64,000 bases of DNA from Planomonospora sp. ID67723 (GTDB lineage: Bacteria > Actinomycetota > Actinomycetes > Streptosporangiales > Streptosporangiaceae): NCBI RefSeq assembly GCF_015711605.1, contig NZ_JABTEZ010000008.1, positions 1 through 64,000 on the forward strand, read 5' to 3'. The position numbers and the translations under genes are program-made. The notes under the pieces were generated by a model that saw only the letters and a program-made list of their open reading frames with translations, was not told the origin of the DNA and did not search any database. How positions within the stretch are numbered: the first letter of the stretch is position 1; each line of letters opens with the position of its first letter. Of the stretch, positions 16,850-24,933 are shown piece by piece.

Positions 16850-17152
16850 TCATGTGACCTGAGGGTGCTGCCTCCAGGGATGCGGACCTCGCAGCCCACC
16901 GTTTCCGATGTGCTTGGTCTGCTGTGCGTAGCCGCCGGCTTCCACCGCCGGGACGACCGGGGCGCCGCCCGCCGGGAAGGCGGGAACAGCGGCCCGACGG
17001 AAGGCCTGGACCTGGAAGAGGGCAGACTTCTCCCGCCGGAGTCGAACGGCCGGTGCATCCGTGAGAATGACCTGGCGATCGACTCTGGGCAGGGTCGTGC
17101 CACTGCATGCGGAAGTGAGCCCGGTCAGGGCCGACATCACGTAGCTCTTCAC
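16850..17152 (-). CDS. Candidate whiB7 leader ORF (uORF)
   Basis: A 100-residue reading frame starting GTG at 17152, with a perfect GGAGGTGA ribosome binding site 7 bases upstream. It begins MKSYVMSALTGL, is rich in Arg, Pro and Ala, and stops with TGA at 16850-16852, just before the attenuator hairpin. The position between a whiB7-like promoter and a terminator argues for a regulatory role: ribosome stalling on it by translation inhibitors could change folding of the leader. The peptide has no recognisable domain and need not have a function. It is longer than I would expect for a leader peptide. An internal ATG (MSALTGL) is an alternative start. Confidence 0.6.
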   Translation of the reverse strand: MKSYVMSALTGLTSACSGTTLPRVDRQVILTDAPAVRLRREKSALFQVQAFRRAAVPAFPAGGAPVVPAVEAGGYAQQTKHIGNGGLRGPHPWRQHPQVT

Positions 17153-17211
17153 AGCGGACTCACCTCCATTCACAGATCGCCGGACAGGGGTGTCCGACTC
17201 GCTTGACCATG

Positions 17212-17250
17212 ACCCTAAACCCGTGGGCGGGAAGGGGGCAACATATTTTC
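17212..17250 (-). promoter_or_regulatory. whiB7 promoter with AT-rich WhiB7-binding-like element
   Basis: On the minus strand GAAAATATG (17242-17250) directly abuts TTGCCC (-35, 17236-17241), followed by an 18-bp spacer and TAGGGT (-10, 17212-17217). WhiB7-dependent promoters carry an AT-rich block just above a -35 of the TTG type, and whiB7 is autoregulated in mycobacteria. The AT block stands out in otherwise GC-rich DNA. Transcription would start near 17205, giving a leader of nearly 500 nt before whiB7. Confidence 0.65.
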
Positions 17251-17268
17251 TACCTGCAGTTTTACGGT

Positions 17269-18135
17269 CTACGAGACGCGAATCATCGCTTCCTGCACCA
17301 CGGACACCGCCAGTTCGCCGGATCGGGTGAACATCTGCCCCCTGGCGAGTCCGCGCGCCGCCCCCGACCAGGGCGACTCCTGGGCGTACAGCACCCAGTC
17401 GTCGGCGCGGAAGGGCCGGTGGAACCACATCGCGTGGTCCAGCGAGGCCCCCACGACGTTGGAGGCCCCCCAGGCCAGGCCGTGGGTCAGCAGCACCGTG
17501 TCCACCAGCGTGTAGTCGGAGGCGTAGGCGGCCAGCACCACGTGGAGCAGCGGGTCGTCGGGCAGCTCGGTGTCGTAGCGGAACCACACGTTCGTCTCCG
17601 CGCCGCGCAGTTCGGGGTCGCGGTGCGCCTCCCAGGTGAGCGGCGTCACGTAGCGCGCGTCCACCGGGCGCGGCTTGCTCAGCCACTCCCGCCAGGGCGA
17701 CTCGTCGCCCAGGACCTCGCGCATCCGCTCCTGGAACTCGGGCAGTTCCTCCGGTCCGACCACGTCCGGCATCGCCGACGCCTGGTGCTCGACACCGCTC
17801 TCCAGCACCTGGAAGGAGGCCGACATGGTGAATATCGCCTTGCCGTGCTGGACCGCCACGACCCTGCGGGTGGTGAAGGAGCGGCCGTCCCGGACCCGCT
17901 CGACGTTGTAGACGATGGGGATCGCCGGGTCACCGGGGCGGATGAAGTAGGCGTGCAACGAGTGCACGTGCCGGTCCGACGGCACCGTGCGGCCCGCGGC
18001 GACCAGCGCCTGGGCCGCGACCTGACCGCCGAAGACACGCTGGATGCGCTCCTCGGGGCTGCGTCCCCTGAAGATGTCGAGCTCGATCTGCTCCAGGTCG
18101 AGCAGGGCCAGCAGCTCCTTGAGCGCCTCGTTCAC
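17269..18135 (-). CDS. tesB: Acyl-CoA thioesterase II (TesB-type)
   Basis: 288 residues with two hot-dog folds. Seen: VFGGQVAAQALVAA near residue 37, LHAYFIRPGDP near 65, SFTTRRVVAVQHGKAIF near 95; in the second half ASDYTLVDTVLLTHG with the catalytic Asp region, SLDHAMWFHRPFRADDWVLY, and AARGLARGQMFTRSGELAVSV at the end. It hydrolyses acyl-CoA to free fatty acid and CoA. GTG at 18135 overlaps the uvrD2 stop in GTGA, so translation is coupled to the helicase gene. The whiB7 promoter begins immediately after its stop. Confidence 0.93.
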   Translation of the reverse strand: MNEALKELLALLDLEQIELDIFRGRSPEERIQRVFGGQVAAQALVAAGRTVPSDRHVHSLHAYFIRPGDPAIPIVYNVERVRDGRSFTTRRVVAVQHGKAIFTMSASFQVLESGVEHQASAMPDVVGPEELPEFQERMREVLGDESPWREWLSKPRPVDARYVTPLTWEAHRDPELRGAETNVWFRYDTELPDDPLLHVVLAAYASDYTLVDTVLLTHGLAWGASNVVGASLDHAMWFHRPFRADDWVLYAQESPWSGAARGLARGQMFTRSGELAVSVVQEAMIRVS

Positions 18136-20201
18136 ACGTTCTCCGTTCCGTCCGCGGCCGCCCGGCACAGGCCGAGCACCGCATCGCCGTACCGCTCCAG
18201 TTTGATGCGTCCGACTCCGGCGATCGCCAGCAGGTCCTGTTCGGAGACCGGCGCCCGCTCCGCGATGGCCTGGAGGGTGACGTCGGTGAAGACGACGTAC
18301 GGCGGGACCTTGGCCTCCTTCGCGGCGGCCGTGCGCCACGCCTTGAGGCGCTCCAGCAGTCCCTCGTCGTAGTCGACCGGGCAGGTGGCGCACCGGCCGA
18401 GCTTCTGCTCGGCCGCGGCGGCCAGAGTCTTGCCGCAGACCCGGCAGCTTACCGTCGCGGGGGCCGAGCGCCGCTCCCCGGGTGCCGCCGGGGCCGTACG
18501 GCTCCGGCCGGCCGGACGGCCGGTGAGCCCGTCGAGGAACCGGGAGGGACGCCGGGAGCGGCGGCCGCCCGGAGAGCGCGCCAGCGCCCACGACAGCGTC
18601 AGGTGCGCCCTGGCCCGGGTGATCCCCACGTACAGCAGGCGGCGCTCCTCCTCGATCTGCTCGGGCGTCTCGGCGTAGATGATCGGCAGCATGCCGTCGG
18701 TGACGCCCACCAGGAAGACCGCGTCCCACTCCAGGCCCTTGGCGGCGTGCAGGGAGGCCAAGGTCACACCTTCGACCGGCGGGGCGTGCTGCTCGGTGGC
18801 CCGGCGCTCCAGCTCGATGACGAAGCCGGCGAGGTCCGCGCCCTCGGCGGCCATGTCCTCGGCCAGGTCGGCCAGGGCCTTGAGCGACTCCCACTTCTCG
18901 CGCGCCTTGCCGCCGCCGGGGGCCTGCGGGGTGAGGCCGACGCCGGCGAGGATGTGGTGGACGGTCGGGGCCAGGTCGTCGTCGGCCCCGGCCGAGCGGG
19001 CCGCCCCGCGCAGCAGCACGACCGCCTGGCGGACCTCCGGGCGCTCGAAGAACCGGTCGGCACCGCGTACGAGGTAGGGGACGCCGGCCTTGGCGAAGGC
19101 CTCCTCGTAGGCCGCCGACTGGGCGTTGACCCGGAACAGCACGGCGATCTCGCGCAGCGGCACGCCGCCGTCGGCGAGTCTGCGCACCGCGCGCGCCACC
19201 CCCTCGGCCTCGGCGGGCTCGTCGTCGTACTCGGCGAAGACGGGGTCGGGGCCGTCGGGGCGCTGGGCGACCAGGGTCAGCCGGTGCGGGGTCCGCGCCG
19301 CGGACAGGACCCGGTTGGCCAGGGAGACGACCTGCGGCGTGGAGCGGTAGTCGCGCACCAGCTTGATGACCGCGGCGTCGGGGTGCTCGACCGCGAACCC
19401 GGTCAGGTAGCGCGGGGTCGCGCCGTTGAAGGAGTAGATCGTCTGGTTGGGGTCGCCGACCACGCACAGGTCGTCGCGACCGCCGAGCCAGGTGTCGAGC
19501 AGCAGCTTCTGCAGGGGGTTGACGTCCTGGTACTCGTCGACGACGAAGTGCCGGTACTGCTGGCGGACCTGGGTGGCCACCTCGCGGTGCTCGGTGATCA
19601 GCGCGGCGGTGAGCTCGAGGATCGTCTCGAAGTCGATCAGGTGCCGGTCGCGGCGCATCGTCTCGTAGGCGTCGTAGAGGCGGGCCACCTCCTCGGCCGG
19701 GACCGGCGGGGTGCGGTGCGCCTTGCGCGCGGCCTCGGCGTAGTCCTCGGGGCCGATCTGGATGACCTTGGCCCACTCGATCTCCGAGGCGACGTCGCGC
19801 AGGTCGGAGCGCTCGAGGTCGCTCCCGGCGTGGCGGGCGGCGGCGATCAGCAGCGGCAGCTTGGACTCGATCACCGTGGGCGCGTCGCCGCCGATGACCC
19901 GGGGCCAGAAGTAGGTGAGCTGGCGCAGGGCCGCCGCGTGGAAGGTGCGGGCCTGCACGCCCGGCGCGCCGAGCGCGCGCAGCCGCTGCCGCAGCTCCCC
20001 CGCGGCCCGTGTGGTGAACGTCACGGCCAGGATGCCCTGGGCGTCGGCCGCCCCGCTGCGCACGGCGTGCGCGATGCGGTGGGTGATCGCCCTCGTCTTG
20101 CCGGTGCCCGCGCCGGCGAGGACGCAGACCGGGCCCCGCACGGCCTCGGCGACCGCGCGCTGCTCGGGGTCCAGCCCCGCCAGGACGTCAGCGGGTTCCA
20201 T
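18132..20201 (-). CDS. uvrD2: UvrD2-type ATP-dependent DNA helicase with HRDC domain
   Basis: 689 residues, superfamily 1A. Walker A is GAGTGKT (about residues 30-36); the Walker B-type motif is VVDEYQDVNPLQ (about 215); GDPNQTIYSFNGA, LVRDYRST and YVGITRARAHL (motif VI) are all present. A four-Cys segment (CRVCGK...CATC, about residues 590-615) and a C-terminal HRDC domain (about 625-685) match actinobacterial UvrD2. Such 3'-5' helicases act in DNA repair and replication. ATG at 20201 begins the conserved N-terminus. It is operonic with tesB. Confidence 0.94.
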   Translation of the reverse strand: MEPADVLAGLDPEQRAVAEAVRGPVCVLAGAGTGKTRAITHRIAHAVRSGAADAQGILAVTFTTRAAGELRQRLRALGAPGVQARTFHAAALRQLTYFWPRVIGGDAPTVIESKLPLLIAAARHAGSDLERSDLRDVASEIEWAKVIQIGPEDYAEAARKAHRTPPVPAEEVARLYDAYETMRRDRHLIDFETILELTAALITEHREVATQVRQQYRHFVVDEYQDVNPLQKLLLDTWLGGRDDLCVVGDPNQTIYSFNGATPRYLTGFAVEHPDAAVIKLVRDYRSTPQVVSLANRVLSAARTPHRLTLVAQRPDGPDPVFAEYDDEPAEAEGVARAVRRLADGGVPLREIAVLFRVNAQSAAYEEAFAKAGVPYLVRGADRFFERPEVRQAVVLLRGAARSAGADDDLAPTVHHILAGVGLTPQAPGGGKAREKWESLKALADLAEDMAAEGADLAGFVIELERRATEQHAPPVEGVTLASLHAAKGLEWDAVFLVGVTDGMLPIIYAETPEQIEEERRLLYVGITRARAHLTLSWALARSPGGRRSRRPSRFLDGLTGRPAGRSRTAPAAPGERRSAPATVSCRVCGKTLAAAAEQKLGRCATCPVDYDEGLLERLKAWRTAAAKEAKVPPYVVFTDVTLQAIAERAPVSEQDLLAIAGVGRIKLERYGDAVLGLCRAAADGTENV

Positions 20202-20379
20202 GGGACTCCTTCAGCGCTGCCGACGGGACGGACGGCACCATTTTTCCAGTCACTGGCCAAGCTTCGCCCATTCTGGCACCGTACCGCCTGCCGCCTGTGC
20301 AACCCCTGAGATGCGCAAACAGGCTTCTTTGCTCCACAATGGGTTCCGACTCGGCCCCAGGGGGAAAGGAAGACAGCCC

Positions 20380-21360
20380 GTGCGAACTGCGGCAACCGTG
20401 GGTGCGCTTGCCTTGGCGACACTGGTCCTCGCACCGTCCGCGGTGCAGGCGTCCTCCGTCGCGCATGCCTCCCTCGCGCACGCCTCCTCTGCGCACGGCT
20501 CCTCTGCGCACGGCGCGTCGGCCCCGCAGAGCGGCAAGGGCGACCCGGAGCCCACGGCGACGGCGACGCCCCAGCCCCTCGCCCAGGGCACCATCGTCGA
20601 CACCGTCGCGTACGGCAGGCACTCCCGCCAGCGGATGGACGTCTGGTACCAGTCCGACGACCTGAAGCGGCCGGGCGTCTTCCTGATCCACGGCGGCTGG
20701 TGGTCCTCCGGAGACAAGAAGTACATGACCGAGGTGAGCCGGAGCTACGCCGAGCTCGGCTACACGGTCTTCAACATCAACTACCGTCTCTCCGGTGACG
20801 CGGCGTGGCCCGCCCAGCGCATCGACGCCTTCGACGCCATCGCCACCGCGCGGCGGCACGCGGCCCTGTGGTCCTTCGACCCGAACAACTACGTGGTCGT
20901 CGGCTTCTCCGCGGGCGGTCACCTGGCCACCGCGGTCGGCACCTACAAGACCGGCGGCCTGCCCGGCCTGAAGGGCGTGGTCGGGATCTCCCCCGTGGTC
21001 TCCCCGCTCACCGCCTACATCGACGGCGCCGACACCCTGGACCCGAACAAGCGCAAGCTGCGCGAGGCCGCCATCCAGCTCGCCGGAGGCTGCGCGCCCG
21101 CCGGGAAGTGCGCCAGGATCTGGCAGAGCATGGAGGTCTCCGAGCACGCGAGCCGCGGTGACGTCCCCGTGCTGAGCGTGCACTCGGAGGACGAGTTCGT
21201 GCCCTCCTCCCACAGCTTCCAGCTCCAGGACCGCCTGCGCCAGGTGGGCGTGCCGGTGACGGTGCTGACCGAGCCCGGCATCGAGCACAGCTCTCCGCTC
21301 TACCGGCTGCCCGGCGTGGCGGAGCGGGTCCAGGAGTGGATCGCGGGCAGGCTGCTCTGA
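20380..21360 (+). CDS. Secreted alpha/beta hydrolase (esterase/acylpeptidase-like)
   Basis: 326 residues. A signal peptide (VRTAATVGALALATLVLAPSAVQA) is followed by a low-complexity linker with AHASLAHASSAHGSSAHGAS-type short repeats, then a hydrolase domain: oxyanion HGGWWSSGDK (about residue 107), nucleophile GFSAGG (Ser about 179), acid Asp in HSEDEFVP and His in GIEHSSPLY. The order resembles BD-FAE/alpha-beta esterases. The substrate is unknown. GTG at 20380 was chosen because GGGGAAAGGAAG lies upstream and the signal peptide starts there. Confidence 0.88.
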   Translation: MRTAATVGALALATLVLAPSAVQASSVAHASLAHASSAHGSSAHGASAPQSGKGDPEPTATATPQPLAQGTIVDTVAYGRHSRQRMDVWYQSDDLKRPGVFLIHGGWWSSGDKKYMTEVSRSYAELGYTVFNINYRLSGDAAWPAQRIDAFDAIATARRHAALWSFDPNNYVVVGFSAGGHLATAVGTYKTGGLPGLKGVVGISPVVSPLTAYIDGADTLDPNKRKLREAAIQLAGGCAPAGKCARIWQSMEVSEHASRGDVPVLSVHSEDEFVPSSHSFQLQDRLRQVGVPVTVLTEPGIEHSSPLYRLPGVAERVQEWIAGRLL

Positions 21361-21444
21361 TCGGGGACGGCCTCCGGGAAGATGGACGGCCCTCGCTGTG
21401 TTGTCACTGAGCGCCAAACATCACATGAGGGGGTTTTTGACGAC

Positions 21445-21696
21445 ATGTCGCTCACCGTTTACACCACCACCTGGTGCGGCCCCTGCAGGCGGCTGAAGGC
21501 CCAGCTCACCCGCGAGGGGATCTCCTACGAGGAGATCGACATCGAGAAGAACCCGGATGCCGCCGCCTTCGTCATGAGCGTCAACAACGGCAACCAGACG
21601 GTGCCCACGGTCGTCGTGCACTCCCCCGCCGGCCAGGTGGCGCTGACCAATCCCTCGGTCAACGAGGTGAGGCGGCTCCTCGAAGGCGCCGCCTGA
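21445..21696 (+). CDS. mrx1: Mycoredoxin / actinobacterial glutaredoxin-like protein
   Basis: 83 residues of the thioredoxin fold. The active site is WCGPC (about residues 11-15), followed by RRLKAQLTREGI; the cis-Pro motif is TVPTVVV (about 53-59). The family (actinobacterial glutaredoxin, TIGR02200-like) reduces mycothiol mixed disulfides. Mycoredoxins usually have CxYC, so the thioredoxin-like CGPC is a variation. ATG at 21445 with upstream GAGGGG fits. In mycobacteria the mycoredoxin gene also sits next to uvrD2. Confidence 0.9.
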   Translation: MSLTVYTTTWCGPCRRLKAQLTREGISYEEIDIEKNPDAAAFVMSVNNGNQTVPTVVVHSPAGQVALTNPSVNEVRRLLEGAA

Positions 21697-21717
21697 TCCC
21701 GTGGCCCGGCCGCCGGA

Positions 21718-22026
21718 TCACCGGCGGGACGTGACCGCCATCCCCGAACCGGCCGGATGCGCGCTCCCGCCCGCGCCGCTGACGGTCCGGTCGACCCTGG
21801 CTCCGTTGCGGCCCGCCGTGTAGCGCAGCCGCTCGAACAGGACCCTGCCCTCGTCGTCCGCGAAGGCGCGCACGAGGTTCAGGATCACCCCGTTGGGACC
21901 CGCCTGGCTCTGGGACCGCTCCCAGAACGTCCCCTCGGCCAGGGCGGTCCCGCAGGGGACGGCGAGTCCGAGCGACGCCACCACGGCTCCTGCGCCGAGG
22001 AGACGGCGCACTGTCATACCGGTCAT
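21718..22026 (-). CDS. Small secreted protein, family unknown (paralogue 1)
   Basis: 102 residues. The signal peptide ends near GTALAEG (about residue 31). The mature part starts TFWERSQSQAGPNGV and continues to an Arg-rich middle and a Gly/Ser/Ala-rich end. The TF-x13-G core (AGPNG) resembles that of the neighbouring gene at 22114. ATG at 22026 was chosen for the upstream GAAGGA and an immediate signal peptide. Function unknown. Confidence 0.65.
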   Translation of the reverse strand: MTGMTVRRLLGAGAVVASLGLAVPCGTALAEGTFWERSQSQAGPNGVILNLVRAFADDEGRVLFERLRYTAGRNGARVDRTVSGAGGSAHPAGSGMAVTSRR

Positions 22027-22113
22027 GTGTGATTCCTTCGTGAGACTGCGGAGCCCCGCCCGGCTACCGGCGGGGCTCCACCCGTACATCATGGAGAGCG
22101 AAGTCCTGCAGGC

Positions 22114-22308
22114 TCAGTTCGCGTAGCTGACGGTGTACGTGCTCGTGGCCCCGGTCGGACCGGCGTGCGTCGTGGACGTCTTGAAGAAGGTGGAGCCGTT
22201 CCCCGGCCACCCCTGGGGGTCGTCGGCCATGGCCGCGGTCGAGCCGGTGAAGGTCAGCGCCGCCGCGGCGATCGCCGTGAACGCGATGCGGCACAGTGTC
22301 TTGCTCAT
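22114..22308 (-). CDS. Small secreted protein, family unknown (paralogue 2)
   Basis: 64 residues. The signal peptide MSKTLCRIAFTAIAAAALTF is cleaved probably after AMA. The mature part is about 35 residues, with STFFKTSTTHAGPTGAT and a C-terminal STYTVSYAN. ATG at 22308 follows GAGAGTCAT. The mature core matches the neighbour at 21718 in pattern (TF, Ser/Thr-rich, AGP-x-G). There are no cysteines in the mature part. Function unknown; a secreted structural or signalling peptide is possible. Confidence 0.65.
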   Translation of the reverse strand: MSKTLCRIAFTAIAAAALTFTGSTAAMADDPQGWPGNGSTFFKTSTTHAGPTGATSTYTVSYAN

Positions 22309-22512
22309 ATGACTCTCGCTTCTTTCTCGCTCCGGCCCCCCGATGGACCCGAGCTCCGATCGCGCCCGGCCCCGCCCGCCGTCACAGGCGGTCAGGGACG
22401 GGCACGGAGAGTCAATACCCCTGCCCAACTACAGAAACACCGACAGTTATCACATGACTACATAGAGCGAATATAAGGGGAAACAAACCGGTGGCGCCGC
22501 GGGAGCCCCCGC

Positions 22513-23490
22513 TCACCAGTCTCCGGCAAGCTCCTCGCCGTACCAGGTCTCGATCAGCCGCCGCGCGATCGAGACCGACGGCGGCAGCCGCAGCTCGCCG
22601 CTCTCCAGAGCGGCCCGCAGTTCCGTACGGCTGAACCAGCGGGCCTCGGCGATCTCCTCGGCGTCGGGGACGAGCTCGGTGGACGTGGCCCGCGCGAAGA
22701 AGCCGAGCATCAGGCTGCGCGGGAACGGCCAGGGCTGGCTGCCCAGGTAGCGGGGGGCGACGACGCTCACGCCGACCTCCTCGGCCACCTCGCGGATCAC
22801 CGCGTGCTCCAGGGACTCCCCGGGCTCCACGAACCCGGCGAGCACCGACATCCGCCCCTGGGGCCACTGCGGCCCCCGGGCGAGCAGGCACCGGTCCGCC
22901 TCGTCGTGGACGAGCATGATCACAGCGGGATCGACCCGGGGGAAGTGCTGGCTGCCGTCGCCGGGGCAGATCCGCATGTGCCCGCCCGCCCGCGTCTCCG
23001 TACGGCTTCCGCAACGCGGGCAGAACTCGTGGGTGGAGTGCCAGGCCTCCAGCGCGACCGCGTGGACCAGCAGTCCGGCGTCCAGGTCCGCCAGCAGGGC
23101 GCCGGCCTGGCGGAGCCCCGCGGCGACGGGCTCCCCCTCCGGCAGCGCCACGGCTCCCGGCAAGGCGAGCGCCCCGGCCGCGAGGCCGCCCCGGGCCGTC
23201 TCCGCCAGCGGCGCCGCCACCGCGAAGTAGGCGGTGCCGTCGGCGTCCAGGCCGAGCAGGTAACGCTCACCCTCGGGCGCCTCGGCCGAGGACAGCAGGA
23301 CGAGCCCGACCTCTCCCCCTCGCCGCCGTACCAGCGCCCGCCCGTCGTCGACGACGACGACCCTGGTGGCGGGGTCCGCCCAGGTCCGGCGCAGCCACTC
23401 GGCGTCGCCGCGGTGCGCCGCCGACCGGTCGATGGCGCCGCGCGCGAGCAGCAGCGGCCCCAGCACTCCTTCTTCTGCCGTGATCTCCAC
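22513..23490 (-). CDS. nudC: NAD(+) diphosphatase NudC
   Basis: 325 residues. The order of elements is the NudC one: N-terminal domain, zinc ribbon beginning CPRCGS (about residues 154-159) with a second half CPGDGSQHFPRVDPAVI, the NUDIX box GFVEPGESLEHAVIREVAEEVG (about 218-239), and the NADH-specificity motif SQPWPFPRSLMLGF. It cleaves NAD(H) to NMN(H) and AMP and can remove NAD caps from RNA. In the zinc ribbon the second pair has one Cys and a His/Gln instead of two Cys. Its divergent neighbour is the siderophore operon. Confidence 0.95.
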   Translation of the reverse strand: MEITAEEGVLGPLLLARGAIDRSAAHRGDAEWLRRTWADPATRVVVVDDGRALVRRRGGEVGLVLLSSAEAPEGERYLLGLDADGTAYFAVAAPLAETARGGLAAGALALPGAVALPEGEPVAAGLRQAGALLADLDAGLLVHAVALEAWHSTHEFCPRCGSRTETRAGGHMRICPGDGSQHFPRVDPAVIMLVHDEADRCLLARGPQWPQGRMSVLAGFVEPGESLEHAVIREVAEEVGVSVVAPRYLGSQPWPFPRSLMLGFFARATSTELVPDAEEIAEARWFSRTELRAALESGELRLPPSVSIARRLIETWYGEELAGDW

Positions 23491-23737
23491 GCCGTCCCGT
23501 CCTCCCCGGACCGGTCACGTCCGGCGACGCGCCAGGTCCACGCCTTCTCGATGGAACACCGTATCGCCGCCGGGTGAGACCCCGGCGGCGGCGGGGTCTC
23601 ACCGCCCGCTCCTCCCTCGCCCGCGAAGACGGGGAACGGCGTACGGCAGGCCGGCGCGCCTTCCGGTGAGCCGGACATACACCGCGATTCCCCGGTCAGG
23701 CCGCATGATGATCTCCCTCCGGCTAAGATGCGGGGGG

Positions 23738-23756
23738 TTAGGTTAGCCTTACCTGA
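23738..23756 (+). promoter_or_regulatory. Iron box (IdeR/DmdR-type operator) before the siderophore operon
   Basis: The 19-bp site TTAGGTTAGCCTTACCTGA matches 16 of 19 positions of the IdeR/DmdR consensus TTAGGTTAGGCTAACCTAA. It lies 17-35 bases upstream of the TTG start at 23773 and just below a TAAGAT -10-like hexamer at 23724-23729, so a bound repressor would cover the transcription start. Iron-dependent repression of the operon is the natural inference. Confidence 0.85.
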
Positions 23757-23772
23757 TATCGGGGGTCCTGCA

Positions 23773-24933
23773 TTGCGGCTGTACCTCACCGCGCTCAAGC
23801 CGACCGACTCGGTCACCGAGGGCTTCCTGCCCGCGGCCCGCGCGCTGGGCTGTGACGTCACGATCCTGACCGACCGGCCGGAGCGGTACGAGCGGTCCGG
23901 GACCGAGGTCCTCCCCTGCGACGTACGCGACGCCCGCGCGGTGATCGACGTCATCGCCCACCACCACCCGCCCGCCGCGGTCTTCTCCAACTCCGACCAC
24001 ATCCAGGCCGAGACCGCCCTGGCGGCCGAGTACTTCGGCCTGCCCGGCAAGGACTGGCGGGCGTGCGCCACGGCGAAGAACAAGGCGCTCACCCGGAGGC
24101 GGCTGGCGGCCGCCGGCGTCGAGACGGTGCGTTCGGTACGGCTGGCCCCCGGCGACCCGGTGCCCTCGGCGGACGTGCCGCTGCCCGCCGTGGTCAAGCC
24201 CCGCGAGGGCGTGGCCAGCGAGGACGTCGTGCTGGTGCGGGACGGGCGTGAGCTGGCCGAGGCGGTGCGGGAGATCCGCGACCGCCGGCCGGGCGAGGCC
24301 CTGGTGGTGGAGGAGTACCTCGACGGCCCGCTGCACACGTTGGAGACCCTGGGCGACGGCCGGGAGATCCAGGTCCTCGGCGGCTTCCGGACCACGCTCG
24401 GGCCGCTGCCGCACTTCGTGGAGGAGCGCCTGGACTGGGAGGCCCCGCCCGCCCGCGAGCACGTGCTCGCGGCGCTGGAGGCTCTGGGCGCGGGCTTCGG
24501 GGCCTGCCACACCGAGTACGCGATGACCCCGGCCGGGCCGCGGATCATCGAGGTCAACTACCGGGTGATCGGCGACCACTGCGACCTCCTCCTGGCGGAC
24601 CTGCTGGAGATCCCGCTGTTCGAGCGGATCCTCGGCGTGCATCTCGGGGCGGGGCTCGGCGACCCGGGCGCCGCCCGGGGCCACGGGACCGCGCTGAGCC
24701 TGGTCGCCGAGCGCTCCGGGACCGTGGCGGCGGCCCCGGGAAGGATCGCGCCCTCCGCGGGGGATCCGGTGCGGCTCTGGCACCGGCCGCTGCGGACGGT
24801 GGGCGAGCACATCGACCGGAGCCATACGAACCGGGACTATCTAGGTATCGTCCGCGCCATCGGGCCTGACCGGGCGAGCGTGGACGCGGCCGTCGCGGCT
24901 TTCGCCGCCGAGAGTCCGTGGGTGATCGCATGA
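23773..24933 (+). CDS. ATP-grasp ligase of a siderophore biosynthesis operon
   Basis: 386 residues of the ATP-grasp fold. Seen: N-terminal LYLTALKPTDSVTEGF, VFSNSDHIQAETALAAEYFGLPG, VVKPREGVASEDVVLV (ATP-binding Lys and loop), VVEEYLDGPLHTLE and IIEVNYRVIGDHCD (Glu/Asn metal ligands). It probably forms an amide bond from an acyl phosphate; the carboxylate and amine are unknown. The TTG at 23773 was chosen because it follows GGGGG and lies downstream of the iron box; an in-frame ATG at 23728 would precede the operator. It ends in an ATGA overlap with the next gene. Confidence 0.82.
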   Translation: MRLYLTALKPTDSVTEGFLPAARALGCDVTILTDRPERYERSGTEVLPCDVRDARAVIDVIAHHHPPAAVFSNSDHIQAETALAAEYFGLPGKDWRACATAKNKALTRRRLAAAGVETVRSVRLAPGDPVPSADVPLPAVVKPREGVASEDVVLVRDGRELAEAVREIRDRRPGEALVVEEYLDGPLHTLETLGDGREIQVLGGFRTTLGPLPHFVEERLDWEAPPAREHVLAALEALGAGFGACHTEYAMTPAGPRIIEVNYRVIGDHCDLLLADLLEIPLFERILGVHLGAGLGDPGAARGHGTALSLVAERSGTVAAAPGRIAPSAGDPVRLWHRPLRTVGEHIDRSHTNRDYLGIVRAIGPDRASVDAAVAAFAAESPWVIA

